DNA from: Acarospora socialis
Lineage: Eukaryota > Ascomycota > Lecanoromycetes > Acarosporales > Acarosporaceae
Length of the DNA stretch: 64,000 nucleotides
NCBI GenBank assembly: GCA_025617375.2
Contig: JAMYGW020000019.1
Location: 1-64,000, forward strand
Reading direction: 5' to 3'
In this document: positions 35,591 to 47,562 of the stretch, piece after piece
Layout: every line of letters begins with the position of its first letter
Position numbering within the stretch: position 1 is the stretch's first letter
Made by a program: the position numbers and the translations under genes
The notes under the pieces: generated by a model
Database searches by the model: none
Seen by the model: only the letters and a program-made list of their open reading frames with translations
Told to the model about the DNA's origin: nothing

Positions 35591-38454
35591 TGTATCGAGT
35601 GTGGGTGTTGAAGGATGACGAACAACTTGGTGGCAAGGCAATGCAGCGACGTAGCTCTCCATCTCTTTGTGGAAATCTCGGTTGTACGTTTAATCTGCAT
35701 TGGCTGGGACATCGTGATCAAACTAGCATCACGGACAGTCACTGTAGACCCTCACAAAGACCGCAACAGTACGTCGTGTCCAATGTCCCAAACAAGTATC
35801 TATCGCTTCTACTCGATCTGCCGCTCGAGGTTTGGCTTTAGGTTTGGTAGTTTGTACGTTTATCCGCCACAAGGTCCTGTGATGGCGAATGATCTTAAGT
35901 TTACTAAAGTGTGAAAAATTTGATGAACCCTAGATGCCCCCGGTTTCGGAGGATGCTCTGTGAGCACAAAGTCCACAAACCCAGTGTAACCACACGCACC
36001 CTGGGAATAATCTTGATAATTTGGCTGTAGGGCACTTGAGCAAGCCATCAACGACACTTTCTTTCCTATTATACCCGTGCGTGCGGTCTTATTAGCTAAA
36101 CAGGTTCACTCTTCCATATGCTACGAGTAAGCCACAACTGTTGTGAGACCCATTCATCCACAAAGACCTTGATGGAAATGATGATGCAGTTTGAATTGAG
36201 AGGATCGACTTGATAAGGGGCTCAAGGTCTCGGTAATCACTGAGTATGAGGAACAGAACAGATGGTTCGTTAAGAATGCAAACAATGAAGTGCGTCCATC
36301 GCCTCTAAAGATGTGGGTGACGGTTCCTTCTTAAGTGAAGTTGCATTTCACCCTGTTGATAATAGCCTCAGTATCGGTCTTACGCTCCATACATCTGGTG
36401 ATCTTTCTGGTGTAAGATGGTGTTCATACATGTTATACTTGAAATCCGCCTATTATCTTGCTTCGTAAGAGATCTTCTACTACTATCCAGGGATGATACG
36501 TTCCAACAGTATGAGAATTGCGCTCTTAAGATCTTCACTAGAAGTGGCATAAGTGAGTGCGTCCGCTGCGATTCTGACTTGCTCTTCAAGGTCACCAAAT
36601 ATGTAACGAGTCTGCAGCCAGAGGGAACCCAATGCTACGCACATGCTCTTGTCCATTTGAAACTTGCTGTGGTCATCGACTATTTTCACCTGAACCCTTA
36701 CTTCTCCATCGCAAGATATCGTAGCGCAACAAGCACATATGACAGCACCCTCACGCGATGCTTCGCTCAGAAGTCCCAACAATATATAGAGTAAGCTGCA
36801 GAAGTCGAGATACTGTAGAGTGTATTTACGCAACAACGTGAATGTACACTGCCCACAATGCTCGCCATTCACGAGTGTTTTACAGATTTGCATTGTTGAT
36901 AAGGGAAGTAGAGGTGGCAGGACTCGAGATTGAAATGGGACAAGACCACCACCTCATATTACTCTAACGACTGACACCTACTGGCGACACTGTAGTAATA
37001 ATATCTCCTACCCACAACTCTAAATTTCTAGGGCATGTGCACTTGAAAGCCATCCCAGGGTTAGATATACAACCCTCGGCGTCCAGGAAAGACTAAATCT
37101 ATCTCAAACTTTACTGTGTGTCGTCTACCTAGGTACGCAACTAACTTAGCCAGGCCATTTACGCTAATGGCTCTCAACTTCCAGTAACTCTGTTCCCCGC
37201 TTGCCCGATGAGTAGTTAAACGGAGCCCGGCAAAGGGGAGATATAGCGGCGCTTATCGTACCTGATAGACAAGGTAGTGGTGGTACGGCAGTCGGTGGAC
37301 ATACGACCCCGCAGTTGGTTTGCGGGGCGGGGACTTTCAAAGTGTAATTACTAATAACAGAACTCGCGTCAAGAGAAGCTTTCAGTACCTTAAGCTAGTC
37401 AACCTTAGTAAGAATGACTACGTACGGGTTACCGTCTACCTGTAACCACCTTATCTTAGGTAGGTACCTGTACCTAAGGTAGAGGAGGGGTCGTACCTAT
37501 AGTGATACATATGCTCAAGTATTCCTACCTAATTTGTGCATACCCTCGTTAGGGCACGGCCTAATCTTTGGTCTTCCGCAGGTCTGAACCTCTTTTACCT
37601 ACCTACCTACTCTACATGTCGTGGCGCAATCAGTTACCTGATGCAAATACATTAAGGTACAAAATACCTTACCTACCTGACCATTTGTTGTGACTCGACG
37701 CATTGCAGTCAATCAAGAGTATTTTAATATGGCCCATGACTTCAACGTAGCCCTCCATCACCACCCGTACCCGCTTACCCCAAGGCTCTTCTTTGTAATT
37801 CTGAGTAATGTTTGCATAAGGGGGTCAACACCCCCTCATCAGAGCGCCAAACATCGACACAATGCAGAAATTGAAAAGCACCCGGCCCCATTCTCTCCCG
37901 GACAGTCAGGTTGTCGATGGTCATCCGTTGTTGTATCAAATGCGTTGCGACCTGGTTTCTATATTACGCTCTCCTATTATTGTATAGCCTACCAACCTCG
38001 ATCAATCACAGAGTGTTGGGACGGACAGTCTGAACAATAGGTCAGTCTGTCAAGGTACCACTGTGAGACATCACTGTACTGATCATATCTGAACAGAATG
38101 ACAAATGAGGAGAAATCTCCATCTGTTCAATATGGGATTAAGATGTAATGGTTGGCGGGTTCTTGACCTCAGCATAGGCGACGATTGAAATATTAGACCT
38201 GCAGCTGCCGTGGTTCTCATGCTATGAATCCTGATGTAGAATCTCCAAGGAGATCCACCAGTACCGGGAGTCGAGTTTATCTTGCCCCATCGCCGAGAGA
38301 GAATTGTCATCATCCAATGACAGACATGCCCAGTCTACAAAAGCCTAATACAAGACTGACACTAAGAAAATTGTTCCAGATCTGACTGCTGTCACTTACT
38401 ATATTAAGATTGCAACGCCTCTTGCTGTTCATCTAGAAGTGTCATTATCAGTCA

Positions 38455-40263
38455 ATGGAGTATAGAGCTCATCGTCCTTGTGTCAATAGTGTAAAGGGTC
38501 AAATGTCTCGAATAGAATATGATCTATCCACAAGTGCACACAATACCAGTCAACAACAGCATACTATGCTGCGCCGAATGCTCTCACTAGGGCATATTCC
38601 TCATGTCTGCATTGTTGGAGCCGGTATGGCAGGATTACGATGTGCAGAAGTGTTGATCAAACATGGTCTCAAGGTCACAATACTGGAAGGAAGAAATCGA
38701 ATAGGTGGACGTGTAAGAATCTGTCAATATACTTGGGTTGACAGTGCTGATCTACATAGATTCATCAAAGCAATCATCTTGGTCATCTTGTTGATGAGCG
38801 AGTTTTTTGTATTTTCATCAAGCCATAACTACCTTATCTCATAAGACACAGAGGCCCAAACTGGATTCATGGCACAAATCACAATCCTATTCTGGATCTA
38901 GCAGTAAAAACAAAGACCATTCTCTACACAACTGATGAGCAACAGTCTGTCTTTGACTCAGCTGGACACATCATGGATGAGAAAACAGTCAACAAGTATT
39001 CTGAGATAGTCTGGGAAATTATTGTGAATGCCTTCAAACACAGCAATGAGCATTCAGTCAAGATTGCATTTAACAAAAGTCTCATGGACTTTTTTCTGGA
39101 GAAGCTTAAAGAGAAAGACATCAGTGAGAGTGAGCAAGTAATTCTGCTGCAGATGGCCCAGATGTGGGGTGCTTTTGTTGGAGATTCAATTGAAAAACAA
39201 AGCTTGAAATTCTTCTGGCTGGAGGAGTGTATTGAGGGAGGTGTGTTTTCTTCAAATAGACATTCTTCTTTCAGACTAACATCATATAGAAAACCTATTT
39301 GTCGCCAGCACATACAAAGCAATTCTTGACTGTGTTGCCAAAACAGTTCTAGCACAAGCTGAAATTCAGTTCTCCACCACAGTAACATCAATTGAGTGTT
39401 TCACAACTCTTACAAAAGAAACAAATCCAAGAATAGTACTGCGCACCAACTCTGGCTCAATTCAAACATTTGATGAAGTGGTCATCACAGCACCATTAGG
39501 CTGGCTCAAGCAAAACAAATCTGCCTTCACACCACCACTTTCATCACAAATCTCACAAGCCATCAACAACATCTCCTACGGACAACTTGAGAAAGTCTAC
39601 ATCACCTTTCCCACCACATTTTGGGACTCGGCCCCTTCCACACTGTCACCAACGAATAACGACCCATACTCAACTCCCCACTACCCCACCTTCACCCACT
39701 TCCTCAAACCCACGTACGCCCCTCACACCAACCCCTCCCACTGGAACCAAGAACTTCTCAATCTTGCATCTTTGCCCACTCATACAGCTCATCCAACTCT
39801 CCTCTTCTATATCTACGGCTCTTGTGCTCAACACATTGCCTCTCTCATCTCTCATCACACCCCAGACTCCTCTGCCTATTTGCACATTCTTGCTGACTTC
39901 TTTTATCCTTACTACTCACGTCTGCCGAACTTCTCTCCACAGAACACTGACTGTCACCCCATCAAAGCCCTTGCGACGCAGTGGGCCGCTGATCCCTTGG
40001 CTGGGTGGGGTTCATATTGTAATTTTCAGATCTCGTCGCCCTCAACATCGTTGGGCGAAGTGGTGGAGTTGGACAAAGATATTGAGGTTCTACGTGTTGG
40101 CATGCCGGAACGTGGCATCTGGTTGGCGGGTGAGCATACAGCACCATTTGTGGCCGTGGGCACGGTGACAGGGGCATGGTGGAGTGGGGAGGGGGTTGCA
40201 AGGCGAATCATGGCAGCTTATGAATATGATGCTGATCAGGTGAAGGAGCAGGAGCAGGATTAG
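38455..40263 (+). CDS. Flavin-containing amine oxidase (polyamine oxidase / LSD1-like family), four exons, about 552 aa
   Basis: Predicted exons are 38455-38712, 38760-38797, 38852-39240 and 39290-40263; the total is 1659 nt with one open frame. Exon 1 carries the FAD dinucleotide motif [17 protein letters not shown] and [11 protein letters not shown] (residues about 51-86). Exons 2-3 give [17 protein letters not shown], a hallmark of the family. Exon 4 ends with the C-terminal flavin motif [20 protein letters not shown] (about residues 505-525). The family oxidises primary or secondary amines such as polyamines, releasing H2O2. There is no signal peptide, and the last residues are acidic, not a peroxisomal SKL. 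A Copia element ends about 300 bp downstream. Confidence 0.85.
38713..38759 (+). other. Amine oxidase intron 1 (47 nt)
   Basis: GTAAGA donor, tgctgatct branch region, CATAG acceptor. Removal joins RIGGR to [12 protein letters not shown], as the family requires. Confidence 0.8.
38798..38851 (+). other. Amine oxidase intron 2, probable GC-AG intron (54 nt)
   Basis: No GT donor here restores the frame. Using GA|GCGAGT as donor and ACACAG as acceptor yields HLVD-E-GPNWIHG exactly as in the family. GC-AG introns are a known minor class. Confidence 0.65.
39241..39289 (+). other. Amine oxidase intron 3 (49 nt)
   Basis: GTGTGT donor, gactaac branch point, ATATAG acceptor. Removal joins LEECIEG to [13 protein letters not shown]. 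Confidence 0.85.
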
Positions 40264-40555
40264 ATTGATAGAGATGAAGGGCTGTGAGGGTGTGTGAGGG
40301 GATGTTTGTTGATGAATAATACAATTGGTGATTAAGGTATACCAGAGAAGAGGAGAGTCAGAGGTTGTGGATTAGGGTTTAGAAGAACTTGTGTAGATGT
40401 TTGGCTTCCACAAAGTCAGCTTTAGTATTAAGTAACATTCAAGTAGTTTGAGAGACTCCCAAGATTATGCTTTGCAAGTTGTTACGTTTTGATTTGAGAT
40501 TCCTTGGTATTGAGGCTAAGGGTTTGAACTTATTGATTGCAATACACACTTGTAT

Positions 40556-40820
40556 TGAAGGGTAAAAGGATACTTGTGCTATACTGCTGGCTAACTGCCT
40601 ATCTAGTGGAACGTACACCGTTGACTTGACCATGATCGACGTGGGTTGTAGAGGTTGTTCGTCCACATACTCTGCTATGCAGACTATATGGGTTGGGCNN
40701 NNNNNNNNNNNNNNNNNNNNNNNNNNNNNNNNNNNNNNNNNNNNNNNNNNNNNNNNNNNNNNNNNNNNNNNNNNNNNNNNNNNNNNNNNNNNNNNNNNTA
40801 GAACATTGCACTTCTCAACA
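40556..40820 (-). repeat. 3' LTR of Copia fossil 3 (contains assembly gap)
   Basis: Matches the LTR at 45890-46094 on both sides of the gap. With the gap placeholder it measures 265 bp, against 205 bp for its partner, so the true gap is about 40 bp. Confidence 0.9.
40699..40798. other. Assembly gap (100 N) inside an LTR
   Basis: A run of exactly 100 N. Comparison with the other LTR implies that only about 40 bp are missing. Confidence 1.
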
Positions 40821-40829
40821 CTCCCACTC
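40821..40829 (-). promoter_or_regulatory. Polypurine tract of Copia fossil 3
   Basis: On the minus strand GAGTGGGAG abuts the 3' LTR start TGTTGAG, the expected place for plus-strand priming. Confidence 0.75.
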
Positions 40830-43800
40830 AGTGACACTGCATCTATTGTCTCCCACTGACAGTTAGTCTCATCTGGTCAACAAAGCACTCAAAGATTTGC
40901 TTAGACAAGGACTTGGTCAGTCCATCAGCCACCATGTTTTGACTGGCACAAAGTCCACATGAATCTGGTTTTGCTTGTGCAAATCACAGATGTGGTGATA
41001 GGCAATGTCAATGTGCTTTGATTGCTCATGCACATGCGCATCCTTGATCAAGGTCAAAGCAGCTTGATTATCTCCCTTGAGCTGAAGAGACAAGACTGCC
41101 TGATGAGTCTTGTCTTCCTTGATGCTCACACAATATGGATTGTCTCCAAGATATTTGCCCATATCCATGTCTCATAGCACTTGTGTAAGCCAGACTCCGG
41201 TCTTTGCACACATTGACATGACCATGTACTCAGCCTCTGTGGTTGAGGTGGCAACAGACTTCTGCTTTTGACTTGTCATGACACTGATCCACCTTCAAGC
41301 ATGTACACATGTCTCAGAATTGACTTCCAATCTTGCTTGTCTGATGCATAGTCAGAGTCAGAGTATTCAAGCATGGCTTGACTCCCACTAAGCCCATACA
41401 CAATGCCAAGATTGATGATTGACCTCACATATTGCAGCAGTCCCTTGAGCACATGTCCATGATGCTCTGCAGGATCACTAAGATACTGACTTAGTCAATT
41501 TAGAGCAAAGGTGATGTTCAGTTGAGTGTGAATCATCACATACATCAGACTTTCAATTGCATGTTGGTACTGCCTTTGATCTATTCTTTGATCAGCTGGG
41601 CCGGTGAGACAAAGAGCATCATATTCATTGAGCAGGATCATTGTGGTCTTGTGCTTGTCAGATCACATGTGAAGATCTTTCAGCACCTTGTCCACATAGT
41701 GAGTCTGATTCAGACGCAGGGTCCTTTTCTTGCAGTTGTGTGTGACTTGTATGTCAAGAATTTTCTGTGTCTCCCTCAAGTCCTTGACTTTGAACATCTT
41801 CACAAGAGCTTGCTTGAATCAGAGAACATGTGCTAAGACTGCTGAGACTACAATCATGTTGTCCACATAGAGGAGCAGCATGATCCTTTTGACACTGTGA
41901 ATGAGAAGACATGGGTCAACACTGCTTTGATGAAAGTCTAGCTTGTGCAGATCAGTGATGCATCATTCATGTCAGTCTCATGTGACTTGCTTCAGGCCAT
42001 AGAGACTACACAGTATACACAGTACACAGTCAGGTGCAACTTGAACTTCAGGAGAGGTCATCATGTAGATGGTCTTCTTAAGAAAGGATTCTGTGAAGAC
42101 ATTGTTGACATTCACTTGATGACATTCAAGATTCTCAAGGACAACAATGACAAGAAAGACTTGAAGAGTGTCAAACTTGACTGTAGATGTGAAGGTGTTC
42201 TCATAATCAATGTTATACATCTGTGAGAAATCTCTCATCACAACTCTTGCCTTGAACTTGTTCAGGGATCTGTCAGTGTTCAGCTTGAGTTTGAACATTC
42301 ACTTGCTGATCACTATGTTTTGCATTCTTTGATGACACAATCTGTTTTCATGTTCTGTTTACTGCTAGAGTTGTCAATTCTGCATGAATAGCATTCTTTC
42401 ACATTTTTTCTCAGACTGAGTTTCCCACTGCTTCAGTGTAGATGACAGGTGTGAAAATGTCAGGTCTGACATTCTCAGTGTCTTCCTCATCATCTGTGAT
42501 GAATGCTGCAAGCATCAGCATGATCTGTGATATCTTGATCATGAGCTCATTGAAGTCTTCATTGTCATCATTCTGTTTTCTCTTTGAAACCTTGATGCAT
42601 AAGAATGTCTTGACTTCCCCAGTTGAAATGTCTTGTGCTTTGCTGACAGAAACTTTGACATGTGAGAAACACTTGATCTCATCTTGTTCACTTGTCTGTG
42701 ACCTGTTTTGAATTGACTGTGATTGACCCATTCATCATATTGACATCTGATGAGGATGTGTCAAGATTGTCTGCAGTAAACTTAGACTCTTCTTTGTCAT
42801 TCAAACTCACAGATCTAAACCTGTGAGTTTGCTCAGAGACAGCAGGCAGAGTTGTGGGTGCTGCAGGCTCTGTGATGATTGCATTCTTTTGTGATTGTTC
42901 AACTGATTTCTGCTCAGATAAGATGTTCAGTGTTTGTCTTTGCAGTCTGAGATTGACACTGTCTTTCTTCTCATTCTCAGCAAACTTCATGACATGACTC
43001 TTGATGATCTGCTTGAGATCTGGGGCCCAAAGCAGGTACTGCTTTGTGATCTCCTTCATGTAGTCCATGAAGACTCTCACTTGTCCCTGATTCATGAACT
43101 TGTCCTGTCTGCCCTTCAGCAATGACTTGAGGACAACATAGAAGTAGCACTTGCATCCCCAGACATGAATGTGATCAATGGATGGCTGCACACCAGTGAA
43201 GATCTTCAAAGTTGTTTGCCTGCCATCAATCAATGAGTCAGTTGCTGTTCAATTGCAAAGATAGATGTCTGTTTGCACTGTCTCTGCTCAGAACTCTATT
43301 GAAAGTTCTGTCTTCTTGATCATGATATGCACTGAGTTCTCAGTGGTGTGAATGACTCTTTTGACAACATCATTCTGAATAGACATGTAGAACACAGTGT
43401 ATTGTGATGTGATGCCAAAGAATCTGCATCAGTCATCCAGGGTTGATCTTAGTTCTGTGACATTGTCACTTCATACAGTAAGTACTCTTGCACTGATCTG
43501 AAGCTCAATCTTTAGTTGTCACTTTCACAGTTTCTGTGAGGCATTATTGTGCTGCTTCAGCAATATTGTTCATGTCTTTTGAAAGTAGTTGTTCACAATC
43601 TTCAGAAAGTACTGGTATCCAACAGATGACAGAGGTAGAAAATCACATATGTTGATGAAAATCAGGGCAAGGATGTTGGCCTTTCTCTTGCTCACATTGT
43701 GTTCTCACTGATTGACAAACTTGGTGAGGACACAGACCTCACAGACATTCTCTTTGTCCTTAACAATGAGGATTGACCTTTTCAGAGTTGTGACCTTGTG

Positions 43801-45874
43801 AAGATCACAAAGCTTTGTGTTATCAAGATGAGCAAATCATTGATGTCACAGCCTGTAGACCTTGATCCTCTCATCTTCATCATTGACTTGATCACAATCA
43901 ACATGAATTTGATCCTGTGAGCTGGTGTCAGTGACACTTGAGACCCCAGTTGTCATGGAAAACTCACAGATTTGAGTCTGTGAGTTCACATTCTGCACTG
44001 TAGTTAAAAGGGCAATCTCTGAGTTGAATGATGCATGCATGGCAGACATTAAGGCAAATTCATTTAGACCCTTCACAATATGTTTGACTATGTAGACACC
44101 ACCTTGCTCAGATGCTTCTATCATGATCTTGCTGTGTCTATTCTGCATGTAGAGACTGTGTTGATCAAAACTTTCATGCAGTTTCATCTCACACATTTGC
44201 TTTTTTGAGAAAAGATTGACTTCAAGTTCAGGCACATAGAGTGTTGAGCTCAGGTTCACAAAGTTTTTGAATCTATCTCACATCACAGCAACTTCACAAT
44301 AGTGAGAATACAGATGTTCTCCCCCCAACCTTAATTCTTCAGCACCATATGCATATTAGGGGATCACTGAAGAGTTGACATTGATCAGTCATGTGTGTGA
44401 AGAATTCTGAATCTGCAACTCAATTAGAGCTGGACACCTTACTTGTGACTTTCTTGAATAAGGCAGCAACCTTCTCCTCAATGTCTTCTTCAGTGTTGAA
44501 GTCTGAGGAGAATAAGTAGCTCTTTTTTTTGACCTTATTCTCTGCATCAAAAGTCTTATGCTTTCTGTTCTTGTGCTTGAGCCCTGACTTGTCTCTGTGT
44601 CAATGTGAGTTGTCTGCAGTCAACTCAGCTGATCTCATGGTTGATTTGATCATGATCAAGTTGACTGTCTTATTGATGGTCTTGTGAGCAATGGGAATGA
44701 ATTTGCAGTCTTGAACACAATGGACACTGCTGCATGAAAAGCACCTATATGTCTTTTGGTGTGGGCAATCATTGTCAGAGCTTGATGACTGTTGATACTG
44801 ATATCTTGAGTCATATTTATGTGAGCATGATGGATCTCACCCCTTCTTTCATTGACCTGCCCACAGAGCAGTGTCTGTGACTTTTAGCTGTACCTTCTTC
44901 TTTTGAAGTCTTGATAGGTCTTGTTTGATGTTAATGGACTGTGAATTGATGTTGTCACAAACAGTGTGGTAGTTCTCTGATAACACTTGGAGCAATGCTT
45001 GAAATTGTTGCTTCAGTGTGTTGAGGCTGCCAATGTCTGACTGAGTCATGGCAATTCTCCTGCCAAGCTTAGTCAAGTGGGCTCAGGCCTCATCAATGGA
45101 CTCACTGAATGACATCTTGTAGACAGCAAACTCTGCAAGGTATTGTCTGTCAGTGGTAGGTAGCTTCTGCTTATACTTTGTCTTGAGTGTCTGTCAGATC
45201 TTTCTTGCAGTGATCTTCTCCACTAAAAGTTTCTGATCATCTTCACTGATGCAGATATTTAGTCAGTAGAGAGTCTTCCCATTGATCTTCTGATTTCTGA
45301 GGCCAAGGCTGTTCAGCAAGAAGGAGGTGCTGCTTTTGAGTGTGTTCCCAGCAGAAAACTGGCTTTCAATCACACACCAGAGGTCTTCACCTATCAGTCA
45401 TTGTTTCATGCAAGAGAATCATCAGTCAGAGTTCAGTTGAGTGAGAACTGGAATGGGTTGTCTCTTCACAAAGATGTCTTCAAAGTCCATGATATAGTGT
45501 GCAGTGGCAGTTGGCACATAGTATAAGAAATGAATGAATTAAAGTAATAAGATGTGCAAAAGAGGATAATGTAAATAAGAGAAAGAATATGTTTGTGTGT
45601 GCGCTTGTTTTGCTCAACTGTTGAGCACTGTATCAAGCCACCAAAGCTCTCATTTCACTCACCCTTTGAGCATCGTATCAAGGGCCGTAAGTGTCTCATT
45701 TCACCAACCTTTGGGCGTTGTATTGAGGGCTGTAAGTATCTTGTTTTGCTCAGCCATTTGAGCCTTGTATCAAGTGCCGGGAAGTCCTGTTTTGCTCAGC
45801 CGTTTGAGCCTTGTAGCAGGTTACCGAGACACTAGATCAGTATGCACTTTCTCTGGGAAGCTTCTTGCTAATTT

Positions 45875-45885
45875 GGGCTCATAAT
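45875..45885 (-). promoter_or_regulatory. Primer binding site: initiator-tRNA-Met anticodon-loop type
   Basis: On the minus strand ATTATGAGCCC lies 4 bp inside the 5' LTR. Its complement GGGCTCATAAT equals ten bases of the conserved initiator tRNA-Met anticodon stem-loop (GGGCUCAUAA), the half-tRNA primer known for Drosophila copia. Confidence 0.75.
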
Positions 45886-45889
45886 CTAT

Positions 45890-46094
45890 TGAAGGATAAA
45901 AGGATTCTTGTGCTATACTGCTGGCTAACTGCCTATCTAGTGGAACGTACACCGTTGACTTGACCATGGTTGACGTGGATTGTAGAGGTTGTTCGTCCAC
46001 TTACTCTGCTATGCAGACTATATGGGTTGGGCAACCCCTGACACTAGTCCCAACTAAGACTATGGAAGCAGCTAGAACACCGCACTTCTCAACA
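45890..46094 (-). repeat. 5' LTR of Copia fossil 3
   Basis: 205 bp, with TG...CA ends on the minus strand. It is nearly identical to the sequenced parts of the 3' LTR. Confidence 0.9.
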
Positions 46095-46295
46095 AGTTGT
46101 AGAATAAACTCTTACTTGATAATATTCTTAAGTGTCTTTGTTATATGACATGAAGAAATTCAAAGCTAATATGAACTTCTTAAGAAAAAGGACCCTTTTA
46201 TTAAACACTTATAAGAAATGAAATTTATAAGTTAAATTACAAAGCTACCACTCGATATGCTGATGTTGTAATGTGTTTGTAAACACACTAATTTT

Positions 46296-46811
46296 AGGCC
46301 CCTGATTCCGGTAGACCACAATTTTATAGTTGTAGACCACTGACTTACTAATCGTAGACCACCCCTAATTGGGTAGTGGTTCCAGGCTTTGATGCCTAAA
46401 CCCATGCCTAAACCCATGCCTAAACTCATGCCTAAATCACACCCAAAGTAATGTCTAGATCACTTGTTCAAACTAAACACATATAATGCACTCTTGTCTA
46501 ACCTATGTCTATGATTACAATCTCTATCAATGTTTGAGTACAAGCTTTTTCAGTATGACTTTATCTATACATTTGAGCATAACTGAATTTGAAATTGGCT
46601 GGGTTTTAGGCGATGACTTAGACTTGAGTGTAAGCATGATTATGCATGAGTTTAGGCGATGATCTAGACAAGAGTGTAGACATGATTTAGGCATGAGTTT
46701 AGGCATGGGTTTAGGCATCAAAGCCTGGGACCACTACCCAATTAGGGGTGGTCTATGATTAGTAAGTCAGTGGTCTACGACTATAAATTGTGGTCTACCG
46801 GAATCAGGGGC
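46296..46811. mobile_element. hAT-type MITE, copy 2 (long inverted repeats, 8-bp target duplication)
   Basis: The 516-bp element is flanked by perfect 8-bp repeats ctaatttt (46288-46295 and 46812-46819). Arms of about 150 bp begin GCCCCTGATTCCGGTAGACC and pass through the same blocks as 18510-18918 (gtagaccac, cctaattgggtagtg), ending in arrays of a 12-bp unit (cctaaacccatg). The loop between the arms, about 46450-46650, is AT-rich. Confidence 0.9.
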
Positions 46812-46935
46812 CTAATTTTACTGAAGTAATCACCATTCTGTTGTGCTTATTTTAAAAATGTATACTGTAATCATAAATTTGTGAGTTTAAAATCTTCAAG
46901 TTAGGTTACTTTAAACTCACAGCTGTAGCGGAAAC

Positions 46936-47562
46936 ATGAAGTTTACTAGGCTCTTTCTACAATTTATATTCTCATCTACACTCACGTCCTCTCTCGCTGC
47001 TGCTGTTACTCCTACTATTACATCAGCCCCGACTCTCCTACCAAGAACGAGAGAAACAAATCCCTCGGTGTATCAACAATCCATGATAGCCTGGCAAGTG
47101 TCAGTGAACTCATGTCAAGCATCTGTCAGTTCTATCGTAGCAGCAGGATTGTCACCAACTACATGCTGCGGCTGGACTACTGCGACATGGACTCCAAGTG
47201 ATTGCCAATCGAGTTGCAACCCTTGCTTCGGAGAAATGACGGAAGATACCAGCTTTGGCGGCAACGCTTGCAACAACATGCCTGTCAATGAATCACAAGA
47301 TCTAGTCGCTATACCTGCAGCTCTCTTTCAGGACACAAAGACAGCAGGTTCCTTGTGTGGAGCTAGTACTATGTGTGGCAGCTATATTTATGTCATCTCC
47401 AATATAGATGGTCAACCATACAAGGCTCAGGTTGTGGAAAAGGCTGGTTCTGGTGTTGGTGTTCCTTATGGCTTAGATTTGAGCCCTTCATTGTTCAAAA
47501 AAGTCATTAATGGTGGGGTAGCAGTGGGGGTACAGAAAGCAAGATGGTACATAGATTCCTAA
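46936..47562 (+). CDS. Secreted double-psi beta-barrel (expansin/RlpA-like) protein, 208 aa
   Basis: MKFTRLFLQFIFSS plus a Thr/Ala stretch forms a signal peptide with likely cleavage after AAA (about residue 23). A Cys-rich block follows (about 75-110: TTCCGWTTATW, CQSSCNPCFG). The C-terminal half has the barrel pattern DLVAIPAALFQ, then two Cys (LCGASTMCG), QPYKAQVVEKAG, then YGLDLSPSLFKKVINGGVAVG and a final ARWYI. Fungal proteins of this kind are small cell-wall-associated secreted proteins; the usual D in VVDRC is replaced (VVEKAG), so catalytic activity is doubtful. No intron is needed. It lies 125 bp after the MITE. Confidence 0.75.
   Translation: MKFTRLFLQFIFSSTLTSSLAAAVTPTITSAPTLLPRTRETNPSVYQQSMIAWQVSVNSCQASVSSIVAAGLSPTTCCGWTTATWTPSDCQSSCNPCFGEMTEDTSFGGNACNNMPVNESQDLVAIPAALFQDTKTAGSLCGASTMCGSYIYVISNIDGQPYKAQVVEKAGSGVGVPYGLDLSPSLFKKVINGGVAVGVQKARWYIDS

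Larger units (their letters stand above)
28565..38454. other. Gene-poor 10-kb stretch
   Basis: No complete gene can be supported. It contains a TA-flanked MITE (30135-30351), a tRNA-like unit (31886-31972) and a broken SANT-like ORF (35263-35590), each listed separately. Decayed coding traces occur near 30950-31085 (FRRPEVDSVWFRIDDGEVDF on plus) and 36420-36890 on minus. Around 37120-37690 the DNA is rich in TACCT/AGGTA words. Other open frames look random. Confidence 0.5.
40556..46094 (-). mobile_element. Copia LTR retrotransposon fossil 3, both LTRs present
   Basis: The 5' LTR is 45890-46094 and the 3' LTR is 40556-40820 (with a 100-N gap inside); both read TGTTGAGAAGTGC...CCTTCA on the minus strand. 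From right to left lie leader, gag with a C-x2-C-x3-H-x4-C knuckle (about 44700-44790), protease (LYVPELEVNLFS, about 44215-44250), integrase (about 42690-43800), reverse transcriptase with a YVDN box (about 41855-41880) and RNase H (40917-41168). The gag-pol frame is broken, with roughly ten breaks. Composition is near normal, so it is clearly younger or less mutated than the two AT-rich relatives. The 5-bp flanks acttg and agttg differ by one base if the LTR is taken two or three bases longer. Confidence 0.9.

Noticed and set aside
42442-42711. Plus-strand frame rich in Ser, Met and Leu
   Set aside because: Antisense shadow of Copia fossil 3; an equivalent antisense frame appears in the decayed copy (1741-2088).
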